Shown: positions 12,227 through 22,494 of the stretch, piece after piece
Layout: every line of letters begins with the position of its first letter
Numbering within the stretch: position 1 is the first letter of the stretch
NCBI GenBank assembly: GCA_025175895.1
Contig: CM045990.1
Coordinates: 42,590,658-42,654,657, forward strand
Direction of reading: 5' to 3'
Length of the DNA stretch: 64,000 bases
Origin: Wurfbainia villosa
Taxonomy: Eukaryota > Streptophyta > Magnoliopsida > Zingiberales > Zingiberaceae
Program-made: the position numbers and the translations under genes
The notes under the pieces: generated by a model
Seen by the model: only the letters and a program-made list of their open reading frames with translations
The model's database searches: none
What the model was told of the DNA's origin: nothing

Positions 12227-12238
12227 GCTCTGATACCA
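12227..12238 (-). other. H primer-binding site
   Basis: Minus-strand TGGTATCAGAGC, complementary to the 3' end of initiator-Met tRNA, lies three bases from the 5' LTR end. It primes minus-strand DNA synthesis and fixes the LTR boundary at 12242. Confidence 0.93.
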
Positions 12239-12241
12239 TCT

Positions 12242-14217
12242 TGTAACACCCCCCCCCCTAGTATTTCCACTCTCTACCAGGGGAGATGTCACTACTTTAC
12301 TGTCTTATTCTTAAATTCATGCAATATACTAACGCAATATGCTAACAACTAACATGATCATAAGGACCTTGACATCACTTAAATAATAACCATTTCAAGA
12401 TCTTCACATGACATGCAAGTATTAAGACTAACCCAATATGACTCTAGCATTCTTTGGTCTCAACCATAAGCAATCCAGTTGAACTTCAACAATATAAAAA
12501 AGAAAAAAATTAAAAACTAAAAATCTAGGTTAGACATCTGCACTTAGGATCTTTTATTTTCACTGTTCCGTCGCCACACACACCAAGCACTTCGTCCGTC
12601 ATGCCACCTCACTGAAACTTTTCTTTACCTTTATCTGCAGTATAAGGAAATGCAAACTATAAGCAATAACGCTTAGTAAGTACTTTCTATGCTCACAAAA
12701 ACATGCACTTTATGAAATCATGCAACTAGTTCTCTTGTCCTGGATACAATGATACACATGCAAACATAACTGGAAATCATAACTATGATTACTTGTCTCT
12801 TGTATAAATCATGCTCATAAGTATTTTAAAACTTGTCGATAGTGTATCTGAACTGGAATGATTAACTTTGAAAACTTTTACTTATACTTATACTGATACT
12901 TCAAAATAATAATCATCCTGGATATGGGCCCGACACAGTACCAATGCGCGCATTCCTAATAGGCCGGGGTGGCCAACCAATGAACCTACTAGGATAACTG
13001 AAATTGAGGGCCTTGGCCGTGGGCGAAACTGATGCCCGGTACATGTCCTGTCAAAAAGTAAAATACTTCCTTTATACTTATATTCTTATACATACTGAAG
13101 GAAATGCTCTTAATCCCCTAAATAACGAATGGGGAGCACCATAAAGATCATTATGCTCTTGACCCCCAAAACTGAAATGGGGAGCATACTGAAGATCGTT
13201 GTGCTCTTAATCCCCAATTCAAATGGGGAGCATCTTTAAATTTTCTTTATAAAGGAAATATTTTTACATCTTACTTTATATCATGCATATAATTGTAAGC
13301 TACAACTCATCTACAACATGCATGATCATGAATCACATTCTTATCATGGATCTAAACATGATGTTGAATTACCCATAACATAACGGTAAAATCACGTAAC
13401 TGAAAACACCATGCATAACTGGAAATAACATGCACATAAAAATATATCAATAATATACGATAACTACTTATACTGCAGGTGAGCAATACTTACCTCCTAT
13501 GCTTTTTCACTAATTTATACTGTTAGATTTCGTAAAGAGAAGACCACCTACGTGTTCCTTTGCTTTATCATGATCCTCTACCAAGTCCTTGAGGAGATTC
13601 CTCTTGAAAATCCCCTCTTGAATTATCCAAAGGAAAGACAACCTTCTTCCTTGTTCCGACGGCTGGAACATGAGAGATCGAGAGAGAGAAAGAGGGATGA
13701 GAGGACTCCTCCTTTCTTCGGTGGCTGGAAAAAAAACGAGAGGGAGAGAGAGAGGCGGCTTGGAAAAACGAGAGGGAGAGAGAGAGAGAGGCAGCTGGAA
13801 ATCTTCGGTGGCTGGAAAAAATGAGAGGGAGAGAGAGAGGAGTGAGATTTAAAGAGAGATAAGGAAAAAATATATATATATAAATTAGAATTTTTCTTAA
13901 CCTAATTACCCCTTTAAATAATTAGTCAAATTAATCAATCTCTCTTTTTTTTCGCCTATAGATATATTTTGTTATATCCTACTTATTGGTAATCTTATGA
14001 CTTAGTGGTGGGAAGCCTATTCCCCCAAACTAACGGTTCATGGTTCGAGCCTCGGCTAACGAACCATTTATTCGATTTTTTTTTTAAATTCCTATTCTTA
14101 ATTATTTTTATTCTTTTTATTATTATTATTCTATTCCTATTTTTATTATTTCTATTTTTATTATTTTTTCTATTTTCCTCTAATAAAAATATAGGAATTA
14201 AAATTTAGGGTGTTATA
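12242..14217 (-). repeat. H 5' LTR
   Basis: The 1976 bp LTR runs from TGTAACACCC to GGGTGTTATA along +. These ends are an inverted repeat, with CA decayed to TA at the right end. It contains a run of C (from 12247), the hairpin repeat at 13104-13234, and a purine-rich (GA)n tract (13670-13860) that creates artefactual Arg/Glu-rich reading frames. The T-rich end at 14070-14190 is low-complexity. No intact gene is present. Confidence 0.85.
13104..13234. repeat. Three tandem ~49-bp hairpin units in the H LTR
   Basis: Units start at 13104, 13154 and 13202. Each runs TGCTCTT..CCCC..GGGGAGCA, so each can fold with CCCC/GGGG and TGCTC/GAGCA arms. Confidence 0.8.
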
Positions 14218-15650
14218 GGAACACCAAACCTAATTCTCCTAGGTTCAGCTAGGTTGAGGAAGAGAGCCTTAAGGATTTCTATTCATTTGGTTTAGCATTT
14301 ATAACCCTTTATATAGGCACTAATCCTAATGGGTTATAGGTTAGTAGATCAAATCCCTAAGCTCATAATCATTAAGGCTTAATCTCATCCATTAAACCCT
14401 AATTGGGCCCTTAACCAAAAGATGTCCCTTTTAATTAAAACCAAATGGGCTTGGTTTATAATTAAACTTTTTAAGGCTCAACCTGTCTTCTTAAGATGTG
14501 CTCCTTTCACGTTTTCAACTTGACAAATATTTCCATATTTGTCATGTGTTTGGTTCAACCAAACTTGATCTCTCTCGATCTTGAGAATCTAATTCTCAAA
14601 CTCATTTTAAGTCTCTTTGAAGGATCCATAGTACGTGTGACCTCATAGGTTCTCGATTTATATTGGTCATCCATAATTAACCATTAATTATGGAATGATC
14701 ATGAGTGACATCTAGTAGTACATCATAATCCCCAATTAATCAAAAAATCAACGGTTGATCTCAGAACCATTTCCAAACCCTTAAACAGCTATAGTGAATC
14801 GTGCTTCATTCCTTTCACTCATCTTATACCCACTTGGTTCAGGACATGGTCTATGTGTCAGCCCCCACTAGGCTGACTACGTCAGACCTAGCCCAAGTCT
14901 TACTTCCTCGTCCAGTGGATTCTAATTACTTCGACATGTATCCAAGAGTATCATACTCTTGACATGCAATGCTTTGGCCAAAGACTTTGAGTAACAATCC
15001 TGATGAGTGGCCATAGGGTATACATCTCCTCGCAAGGAGTGGTGAATCCTTTGTTGGCTATTCAATCACCTTCAAGCACTTTACTTATACCCAATCATCC
15101 CGTACCCACACCTCCGTAGAGATGTATCGACTAAGATGTCAAAGTATAATTCTCCATAACCAAGATGACTTGAATACCTCAAGTCGAAGGAAACTCACAC
15201 TTGAGTTCTAGTAAGAGCTTCACTGACATATCTTATATGCAGAGAACCATGTGAAGTCTTACAGCAGGTCACTCCAATGAAATAGTTACCATAACTAGCA
15301 TCCATGTTTAACTCTCGACATCTCAATGTTTCCAGCCAGTGAGGAGCAGCTGCTTGGATAAACCAAAGAGTATAACTCGTGCTAGTCTCCCAGAATCGAT
15401 GATATCCGAACTCATCAATTCATTGACTAGGGATTATTTCAATACATTCATAATTACACATGTAGAGATACTCACTAATTGTGATCCAATCACACATTCT
15501 CTTATGCTATGAATCGTATCGCGGACATTTAGTAAATGAGTTTAAGATCCAAACACATATGACATGTGCACTCAAATAGTGAATCTTTATTTATCAAATA
15601 AATAGTACAACCACAAGGCGATTGCCTTAGGACACCTCTCAAACATAACA
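14218..15650 (-). repeat. Angela-like LTR fragment (same family as element A)
   Basis: On the minus strand it begins TGTTATGTTTGAGAGG at 15650 and follows the 5' two thirds of the 2.2 kb LTR of element A (compare 36444-37850). Shared segments include the GGCAATCGCCTT start and a TATATAAAG box (minus, 14307-14315). It is interrupted at 14217 by H. The rest of the LTR lies beyond H, outside the window. Whether this was a solo LTR or a full element cannot be seen. Confidence 0.85.
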
Positions 15651-16812
15651 CCAATTTCTCAAATTTTGATTTTTCATTCTTTCCTTAGGCATTTTTCTTC
15701 CTTCTAGGCATATGCCTACCCTTCTTAGGGTTAATGCTTAGTTTCTCATTATGGTTATTTCTAGGGTTCTCCTTAGGTGTTGACTTGTCCTTAACCCTAA
15801 GATTACAATGCTTGGCCCCAAAACAAAAATATTTATTTTTAAATGGATCCTTAGACTTACTACTAGCATGCTTTTTATCATTAACAATTGCATTGAGACA
15901 AAAATCATTACTAGCATGCTTTTTGCTACTAAAGCTTGAAAGTGCATTACTAAATTTTACCTTGGCCTTAGGAGCTCCCCCTACATTTGAGTCTCTCCCT
16001 TGTCCTTCCTAGGGTGCCTCCCCCTAGGACATTGGCTTCAGTAATGTCTTCTTTGTTGGCACTTGAAGCACACTATGCGCTCCTTGCTCTTGCGTGTTGT
16101 GCTCCAGTCTCCTTGGCCTTCTCCTTGACTTTAGGTGCCATGGAAACTTTCTTCTTTGCCAATTTTGAGGACTTACTCTTATAGTGCCCGACTTCCTTAC
16201 ACTTAAAACATATTATGTGATCTCTATTTTTATGAGATGTTCTTGAGTTACCTATGGGAAAATCTTGGGCGTGTTCTTTATGGCTTCCGGATATAGAAGG
16301 TTCTTCTTGATTTTGCTATGGTACCAATGGTCTCTCCTCCTCCTCAATCCTAGAGGTGGAGGCTTCTTCAACCTCATCTTCCTCAGATGTCGAACACCTC
16401 TCAACCTTCAAATTCTCACATTCTTGAGTCAATGATGAGCTTTCCTCGGCTTCCTCCTTATCTTGTGTCAATGTGGGTTTTTTGTAGAGCTCAACCAACT
16501 TTTCTCATAGCTCCTTAGCATCCTTATAATCTCCTAGCTTACATAAAAAGTCCTTAGGTGTTACATTAACCAATATTTTTGTTACCTTATCATTTCTTTC
16601 GAATTTTTCTAGTTGCTCCTCCGTCCATTTCTTCTTCTTAAATATTTACTCTTCTTGTCCATGGGAGCTTCAAATCCTTGTATCAAAACAAACCAATTTT
16701 CTATTTCACACATTATAAAATGTTCCATCCTCACCTTTCAATATGTGAAGTCTTCGCGGTTGAAGAAAGGTGGAATGGTGATGTCATGGCCTAGTTTATC
16801 TTGAAGCTTCAT
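15651..16812 (-). pseudogene. gag: G1 gag remnant
   Basis: The minus-strand ATG at 16812 opens MKLQDKLGHDITIPPFFNR, a copia gag start. It continues, with stops and shifts, through FTYxKVRMEHFIMCEIENWF and LVELYKKPTLTQ. An acidic segment (16498-16316) and a knuckle CFKCKEVGHYKSK (around 16200) follow, the last Cys being lost. The tail is Lys-rich. It is cut by the LTR at 15650. Confidence 0.75.
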
Positions 16813-16923
16813 TCTTCTACTCCTCTAGCGCTTTGCTCCCTCAGTTGTTAATCTGGTGAAGAGTGCCCTCTAATACCACTTGTTGAGTTGGTAATCAGGG
16901 TGATTTATTCTTCTGGTCCCACC

Positions 16924-16939
16924 GAGCTCTGATACCACT
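16924..16939 (-). other. G1 primer-binding site, with a second copy nearby
   Basis: Minus-strand AGTGGTATCAGAGCTC directly follows the LTR. A second, decayed copy, AACAAGTGGTATTAGAGGGC, lies about 60 bp further in (16865-16884), again after an LTR-end-like AACA. Confidence 0.85.
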
Positions 16940-17683
16940 TGTTGGGGATCAGACGTCGTGCTAGAAGAGGATAAATAGTGATTTTCAATTTTGCTCTCGA
17001 TTGTGTTCGTGATTAGCTCATCTACAAAATAATTGGCAAAGCAGAATACAAATACAAATACGAATAGATACAAAGACAAGCAACACAATCATAACAAGGA
17101 GATTTTATGTGGTTCGAAACCTACGGTTCCTACTCCATGGCCGAGCTTAGTGTTCACACCACTAATAACTCTCTTCTTCTTAGAATAATATCGGAGGTGG
17201 AGAAAATCTCTTATAAGATGAGCTTACAACAGTAAACAATAACACAAATAAGTAAATACAAGATACAAAGGAAATACGAAACAAAAATTACTTTACAAGT
17301 ACGCTTTTGCTTTGAATGTTTATTGGTTATTTTAAACGCCTTGGAAGGTTTGGAATGCAGCAGAAAAACCCCTCCCTAAAGCTCAAGAACTCATAGCTTC
17401 CATTCTTCCCATTGAGTTCCTTTTAAAGCCTTGCACGAACTGAATTTTCATCTTCCAGTCGACTGCTCTTACCTAGCAGTCGACTGGATACTGTATTATT
17501 GTCTCACAATGGCTTAATCCAGGTCGGATTAATATCCATCAGTCGACTGACCTAGCAGTCGATTGTTATAGGCACCAGTCGACTGTTATAATTCAGTAGT
17601 CGACTGCTGAATAATATGTGTCGTTCTGCCACTTAATTTCAGTCGACTGCCCATCCATGGAAGTCGACTGCTCAAGGCCAATC

Positions 17684-19523
17684 TGTTAGTAATAAGCCCT
17701 AGAGTCAATTATGTGATGATTGACTAGGGACTTTTGTATCATATTCTATTAATAATAAAGGAAAACTTTGGTTATTATATTTACTTCATACTTGTGCCAG
17801 CTGAATAAATATAATAATGCCCTAGAAAGTAGGTTCTTATCTACATCATATCAATTGGTAGAATTAATTGTGAGAAACTATGGAGAACACTATTCTTAAA
17901 TATTCCTAGTCAAGTATTAATATATAAGGGCAATATTAATGCATTGAGACTAGCATGTAGGTCAATTAATGATTTGATCTCACAGGTCATGGATATGTGA
18001 TATCACATTGACACATGGGTATATATTAGAGAATATATACTGAATTGACCCGCCATGAGAAAGTTTCATGGATTGTTATATGAGTATCATAAACTTTCTC
18101 ATGTGACTATTAGTATGAATAGTCCTTAGACCTGAAATCACTACGGTTCCCTACATAAAGATTTATATACATTGGTATCATCAAACGTCACCCATAATAG
18201 GGTGGACTAAAAAGGTGATCACTGGATATGTAACAAATTATGCGGAGGGATGTGAGTGATGTAGATGGGATCTATCCCTCCCATATGACGAGAGTGATAT
18301 CTTTAGGCCTCTTGATATAGTAGGACCACAAAATGCATGGTCATGCTCAAATGAGTCAATATGAGATATTGAGCTCTTTTGTTTGAGTGAGTCTTCTTGG
18401 GGATCAAGAAACACAAAGATTGATAAGAGGATGACACGGTATATGCCTCATTGATCAATCTAGATATCGAAGATAGAAGGACAAGGTTCTACAAGATAGT
18501 AGTCACAGAAAGGTTTTGTCGGATCTTAACATTTTCATAACTTAGGTAGCAATGATGCATTGTTAGATGTCGCTCATTGCTTATGTGTCTAAAGTGGTTT
18601 AAAGACATTGTCAACGTTACGAAAACCTATAGGGTCACACACAAAGAATATGTTATTTTGGAGATAGGATCATCTTAGTTTGACTAAATGAATCATTAGT
18701 TAATTGAATGGACTAGAATGAGTTAGACTCATTGCTTGGACAAACTTGAGTTGGACTCAAATTGGTTTAATTTGAGTTAGACTCAAATGAAACCAATTGA
18801 AGAAGGCAAATGAGAAGGGGTTGAACATTCATGCATGATGAATGAAGATTAATCATGCATTAATGAAATGGGAGTTGTTGCATGCAAATTAATGATGATT
18901 AATCTTGCATGAAATGGCATTTGAAAAACTTTCTCAACGTTGCATGTAAATTGGACTTGTTGCATGCAAATTAATGATGATTAATCTTGCATGCAATGGG
19001 ATTTCATGACACTCCTCAATGTTACATGCAAATGGATTAATGCATGCAATTGGAATTTGAGAAGTTTTCTCAACATTGCATGCAAATGAGATTAATGCAT
19101 GCAAATGAGATTAATGCATGAAAATAGTATATGAGAAGGCTACTCTCAACGTGAATAGGTGGACCTCATCTTTGGGTGTGTGATCTCATTTTTAGCCAAG
19201 GATCCATTTTTCCCTTCTCCCTTCTTCTTGGCCAAAGTCTTGTGTGGAGAGCCTTGTTTTGGTTGCTAGCACAACCAAAGGTTTTGTCTCCTTTCTCCAA
19301 AAGAGTGTTTGTGTGGATCCCATAGAGGCACGAACACTTGAACGTGCAAGAGATCCGGTGAACCGTGGACGAGCGGGATAGACAAAGGGCATGCATCAAA
19401 GATATACCCTATAGGATAGACCCTTTTTGATCTATACTTTGTATGAGTTTTCTTTCACATGGATCGCTCAAGGGATCCTTTTTCTGCTGCGATTTCATTA
19501 TTTATCACATAGGATTCCCAACA
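17684..19523 (+). repeat. Solo LTR of the element D family
   Basis: This 1840 bp sequence begins TGTTAGTAATAAGCCC and ends GGATTCCCAACA, flanked by CAATC at 17679-17683 and 19524-19528. It matches the D LTR at 28358 over most of its length. No internal sequence is present, which indicates LTR-LTR recombination. Reading frames inside (19166-19399) are not recognised as genes. Confidence 0.93.
18829..19118. promoter_or_regulatory. Cluster of twelve CATGCA/TGCATG (RY) motifs
   Basis: About twelve RY-type motifs lie within 290 bp of the solo LTR, several in a repeated TGCATGCAAATTAATGATGA context. RY motifs are known binding sites of plant B3-domain factors. Regulation is inferred only. Confidence 0.7.
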
Positions 19524-19925
19524 CAATCGACTGTCCATACATAATGGTTGACTGTCAGAGCTTCAGCCAAGCAGTTGAGCCTCAGTCGACTCCTCGATCG
19601 ATCGACTGGTCATAATCCCAATCGACTGCTCGAGTCAAACTAGGCTCCCAAATATCGTGCACTTGGATAATTGACTAGTACATAACCTCAATCGACTAGT
19701 AAACTTCAAACATGAGGTTTAACCCAAGTATGATCCCCTCATACTTGATTGACCACCCTTAACCTAGACCTAAACCTTCTAGTCACCTCCATCAGCCTCA
19801 CGCCCTCAGAGTCCATTCGAGTCCTCCATGAGTCCTTGACCCTTTATGTTAGCCTTCAGGTGCTTCCATCGGATATGTCATGCTAACCAAGTCGTTTGCC
19901 AAGGTTCATTTGAACTTATGTCGCG

Positions 19926-20440
19926 AAGACTTCATACTTGGATTTTACGGTGCCAAAACCTCACCCTTAGACTTCCTTGCCAAGGTCTACTTGAACTTTA
20001 CATCGTCAAGACTACATGCTTGGAATTATTCTTCCAATACCTCACCCTTGGACTTCCTTGCTAAGGTCCATTTGGACTTACGTTGTCAAGACTACATGCT
20101 TGGACTTTACACTGCCAAAACCACATCCTTGGACTTTCCCATTGTCAAGCCTCAATGCTTGGACTTTCACCGCCAAAACTACACACTTGGACTTACGTGA
20201 CCAAGATCATTCTTGGACTTTCCAATTGCCAAGCATCCATACTTAGACTTTCCATTGTCAAGATCATTCTTGGACTTTCCATGCCAAGTATCCAAACTTG
20301 GACTTCCCTTGCCAAGACCATTCTTGGACTTTCCATTCCAAGTATCCAAACTTGGACTTCCCTTGCCAAGATCATTCTTGAACTTTCCATGCCAAGTATC
20401 TAAACTTGGATTTTCCATGCCAAGTATCCAAACTTGGACT
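19926..20440. repeat. CCAAG..CTTGG tandem repeat array in the G1 LTR
   Basis: Imperfect ~27-32 bp units of the form GCCAAG(N)8-11CTTGGACTT occur head to tail. Each unit is a short inverted repeat (CCAAG with CTTGG). Multiples of three bases keep several frames open, producing artefactual LDF/LGL-rich peptides. Confidence 0.85.
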
Positions 20441-20644
20441 TTCGAGATTAATTGCTCCAACAATCTCTCCCAAATAATCTCTCCCATATGACTTTGGATA
20501 TCACAATTATCCACTAGTAACATGGTCAACATATGGTCAAATCATATTGTCAAACAATGGTCAAATCCATTGTCAAACATCAAAATACTACTCGAGTCTC
20601 ACTCAAGTCTGGTCAACATTGACCTGAAGCCTATTGCACCAACA

Positions 20645-21186
20645 TGATCCCCTCATACTTGATCGACCACCCTTGGCCTAGACCTAAGCCTTCTAGCCAC
20701 CTCCATCAGCCTCACACCTCTATCAGGGTCCATCCAGGTCCTCCATGACTCGTTCACCCTTAATTCACGCTGGCCTTCAGGTTCTTCCATCGGTTATGTC
20801 ATGCCTTCGAGTACCTTTGGCAAGAGGTCACGCCTCCGGGACTTCTCCATTGCCAAGCCTCAATGCTTGAACTTTCATCGCCAAGCTACACACTTGGACT
20901 TACGTGACCAAGATTATACCCTTAGACTTTTCCTTTGCCAAGTATTCATAACTTGGACTTTCACTATCAAGACTACACACTTAGACTTAAGTGGCTAAGA
21001 CTATACCCTTGGACTTTCCATTTGCTAAACTTGAACTTCTCTATTGCCAAGTATCCATACTTGGACTTTCCATGCCAAGTATCCAAACTTAGACTTTCCA
21101 TGCTAAGTATCTAAACTTGGACTTCCCCTCAAGTCTCACTCGAGTTTAGTCAATCTTGACCCAAAGTTGATTGCCCCAACAATCTC
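20645..21186 (-). repeat. G2 LTR fragment, left part
   Basis: Same LTR family as G1, truncated at TGATCCCC where G1 begins. It has its own CCAAG..CTTGG array (20860-21125). It is split at 21186 by element F; the ATCTC duplication at 21182-21186 and 26590-26594 shows the continuation at 26595. Confidence 0.75.
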
Positions 21187-22437
21187 TGTTAGGGAAATCG
21201 GTTTTGATGTGTGTGGCAAAGGGTTTGAGTTAGGTTGATTATGGATTTGATATGTGTGTTGAAGTCGTGTAGGGCTTAGTAATTCGCACATGGATGGCTT
21301 GACAAAGCATTGGCAAGATTCATCATCTCATGACTCGGTCCTTGAGTCGGTGAAGGATTGCATTGCAGAAGTCGTGCGCTTGGTGCATCTGAGGTACCGC
21401 CGAACGAGGAACATTGGAGTGAAGCCAAACGAAATAGACTTCAGGACAAGATGCGAAGGATGGATTCCGAACCTGTGCGCTTGATGCATCCGAGGCACGT
21501 GGCCAAACGAAGAGAACTTCAAGGCGAGGGACTCCAAGAGAAGATGAGAGTGAGCGATTGTAACCTGGGCGAGATAGCTCATAGGTGAACTTGGCTGAAT
21601 AGCTAAGTCAAGTGTCGAAGGCTCAACCAAAGGTTGGTTTGAGGTTTTACTCGACACCAGTCGACTGCCATAGATGGTAGTCGACTGCTCTAGGTCAATT
21701 GGACTCGACTGGTGTTCGACTGAGTTGGTTCTGGTCGAACAGTCGACTGTCAAGGGATGGCAGTCGATTGATGTGAAGATCAGTCGACTAATAGCGAGGG
21801 TTTTGGGCACAGAAGGTTTGGCATTTGAGTGATCTCGTCGACCACTCGACTGTTGGCTTCATCAGTCGACTGATGGGAAGATCAGTCGACTGATGTGGGA
21901 GTCGTTGGTTAGAATCCAACGTTGATGAAGCTGTTGTGAGGCAACGACTACAGCAGTAGTCGACTGATGGATGCATCAGTCGACTGCTCGGTGCCCAACG
22001 GGAAGAATGGCTTCTTCTCTTTAAGAAGGGGCCTTGGGTGACTTGGGAAGGTTAATGCTTAACCTCTAAACATCTCCCAAGTGCCCAACACGTTTTCAAT
22101 CCTGTTCCTTGAGCTTATTTCAATTATATTGTAAAAGGAGTGATTCTTGTGTAAGAAAGGTTACCTCCACCTAGCTTTGTGCAAAGGAGAGATTAGTGGA
22201 TTGATTAAGGAGTGATTCACCTTGGAACGAATCGGGTCGTGGACTAGCGGCAAGGGTCATGAACCACGTTATGCACTTGTGTTAGCATTTGTTTTCTTTG
22301 CATTGTCTTAATTGTCTTGTTTAGTTTTATCATTCCGTTGCACTAACTTTAATTGTAGACAATTAAGCGATCAAGTTCCATCGTCTACACGAAGAGGGCT
22401 ATTCACCCCCTTCTAGCCGGCCACCGATCCTCCAACA
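21187..22437 (+). repeat. F 5' LTR
   Basis: The 1251 bp LTR begins TGTTAGGGAAATCGG and ends CGATCCTCCAACA. A CAGTCGACTG-type palindrome array spans 21655-21990. The TATA box seen in the 3' copy (CTATAAAAG) reads CTTTAAGAAG here (about 22018-22027), so the promoter of this copy has probably decayed. Confidence 0.92.
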
Positions 22438-22439
22438 AG

Positions 22440-22451
22440 TGGTATCAGAGC
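22440..22451 (+). other. F primer-binding site
   Basis: TGGTATCAGAGC lies two bases after the 5' LTR and is complementary to initiator-Met tRNA. Confidence 0.93.
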
Positions 22452-22494
22452 GAGGAGATTGTCATCGGACTCACCGCCACTACAATCAACTACA

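Larger units (their letters stand above)
1..14217 (-). mobile_element. Element H: degenerate Ty3/gypsy LTR retrotransposon, partial, interrupted by K
   Basis: Read on the minus strand the order is 5' LTR (12242-14217), PBS, gag, protease, reverse transcriptase, RNase H, integrase, which is the gypsy order. Element K (205-8718) splits the integrase; the CTAAT target duplication at 200-204 and 8719-8723 proves that the pieces at 1-199 and 8724 onward were once continuous. The integrase end and the 3' LTR lie left of the window. Stops and frameshifts occur in every domain, and the RT catalytic motif reads FIDN rather than FIDD, so the copy is dead. H itself sits inside an Angela-like LTR at 14218. 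The subclade is not settled; a Tekay/Del-like relative is possible given the ~2 kb LTR. Confidence 0.88.
15651..20644 (-). mobile_element. Element G1: Sirevirus-like element, 5' LTR plus truncated gag, interrupted
   Basis: On the minus strand: LTR (20644 to 16940, with a nested solo LTR), PBS, then gag until it is cut at 15651 by the Angela-like LTR. LTR sequence matches G2 and G3 of the same family. No pol is visible because the remainder lies left of the window. It appears to have been inserted into G2 LTR at 20645 (expected duplication TGATC, not verifiable here). Confidence 0.75.
16940..20644 (-). repeat. G1 5' LTR, split by a solo LTR
   Basis: The LTR runs TGTTGGGGATCAG (16940) to GCACCAACA (20644) along +, about 1860 bp once the nested 17684-19523 and one target duplication are removed. 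It holds arrays of the CAGTCGACTG palindrome (17458-17680 and 19529-19690) and the CCAAG..CTTGG tandem repeat (19926-20440). The start matches G3 at 27489. Confidence 0.8.

Noticed and set aside
13552..13852. Arg/Glu-rich frames of 60-90 codons
   Set aside because: They arise from a (GA)n purine tract within the gypsy LTR; no domain is recognisable.
20179..20532. Minus-strand 117-codon repetitive frame as a structural protein gene
   Set aside because: It is the complement of the CCAAG..CTTGG repeat in the G1 LTR.
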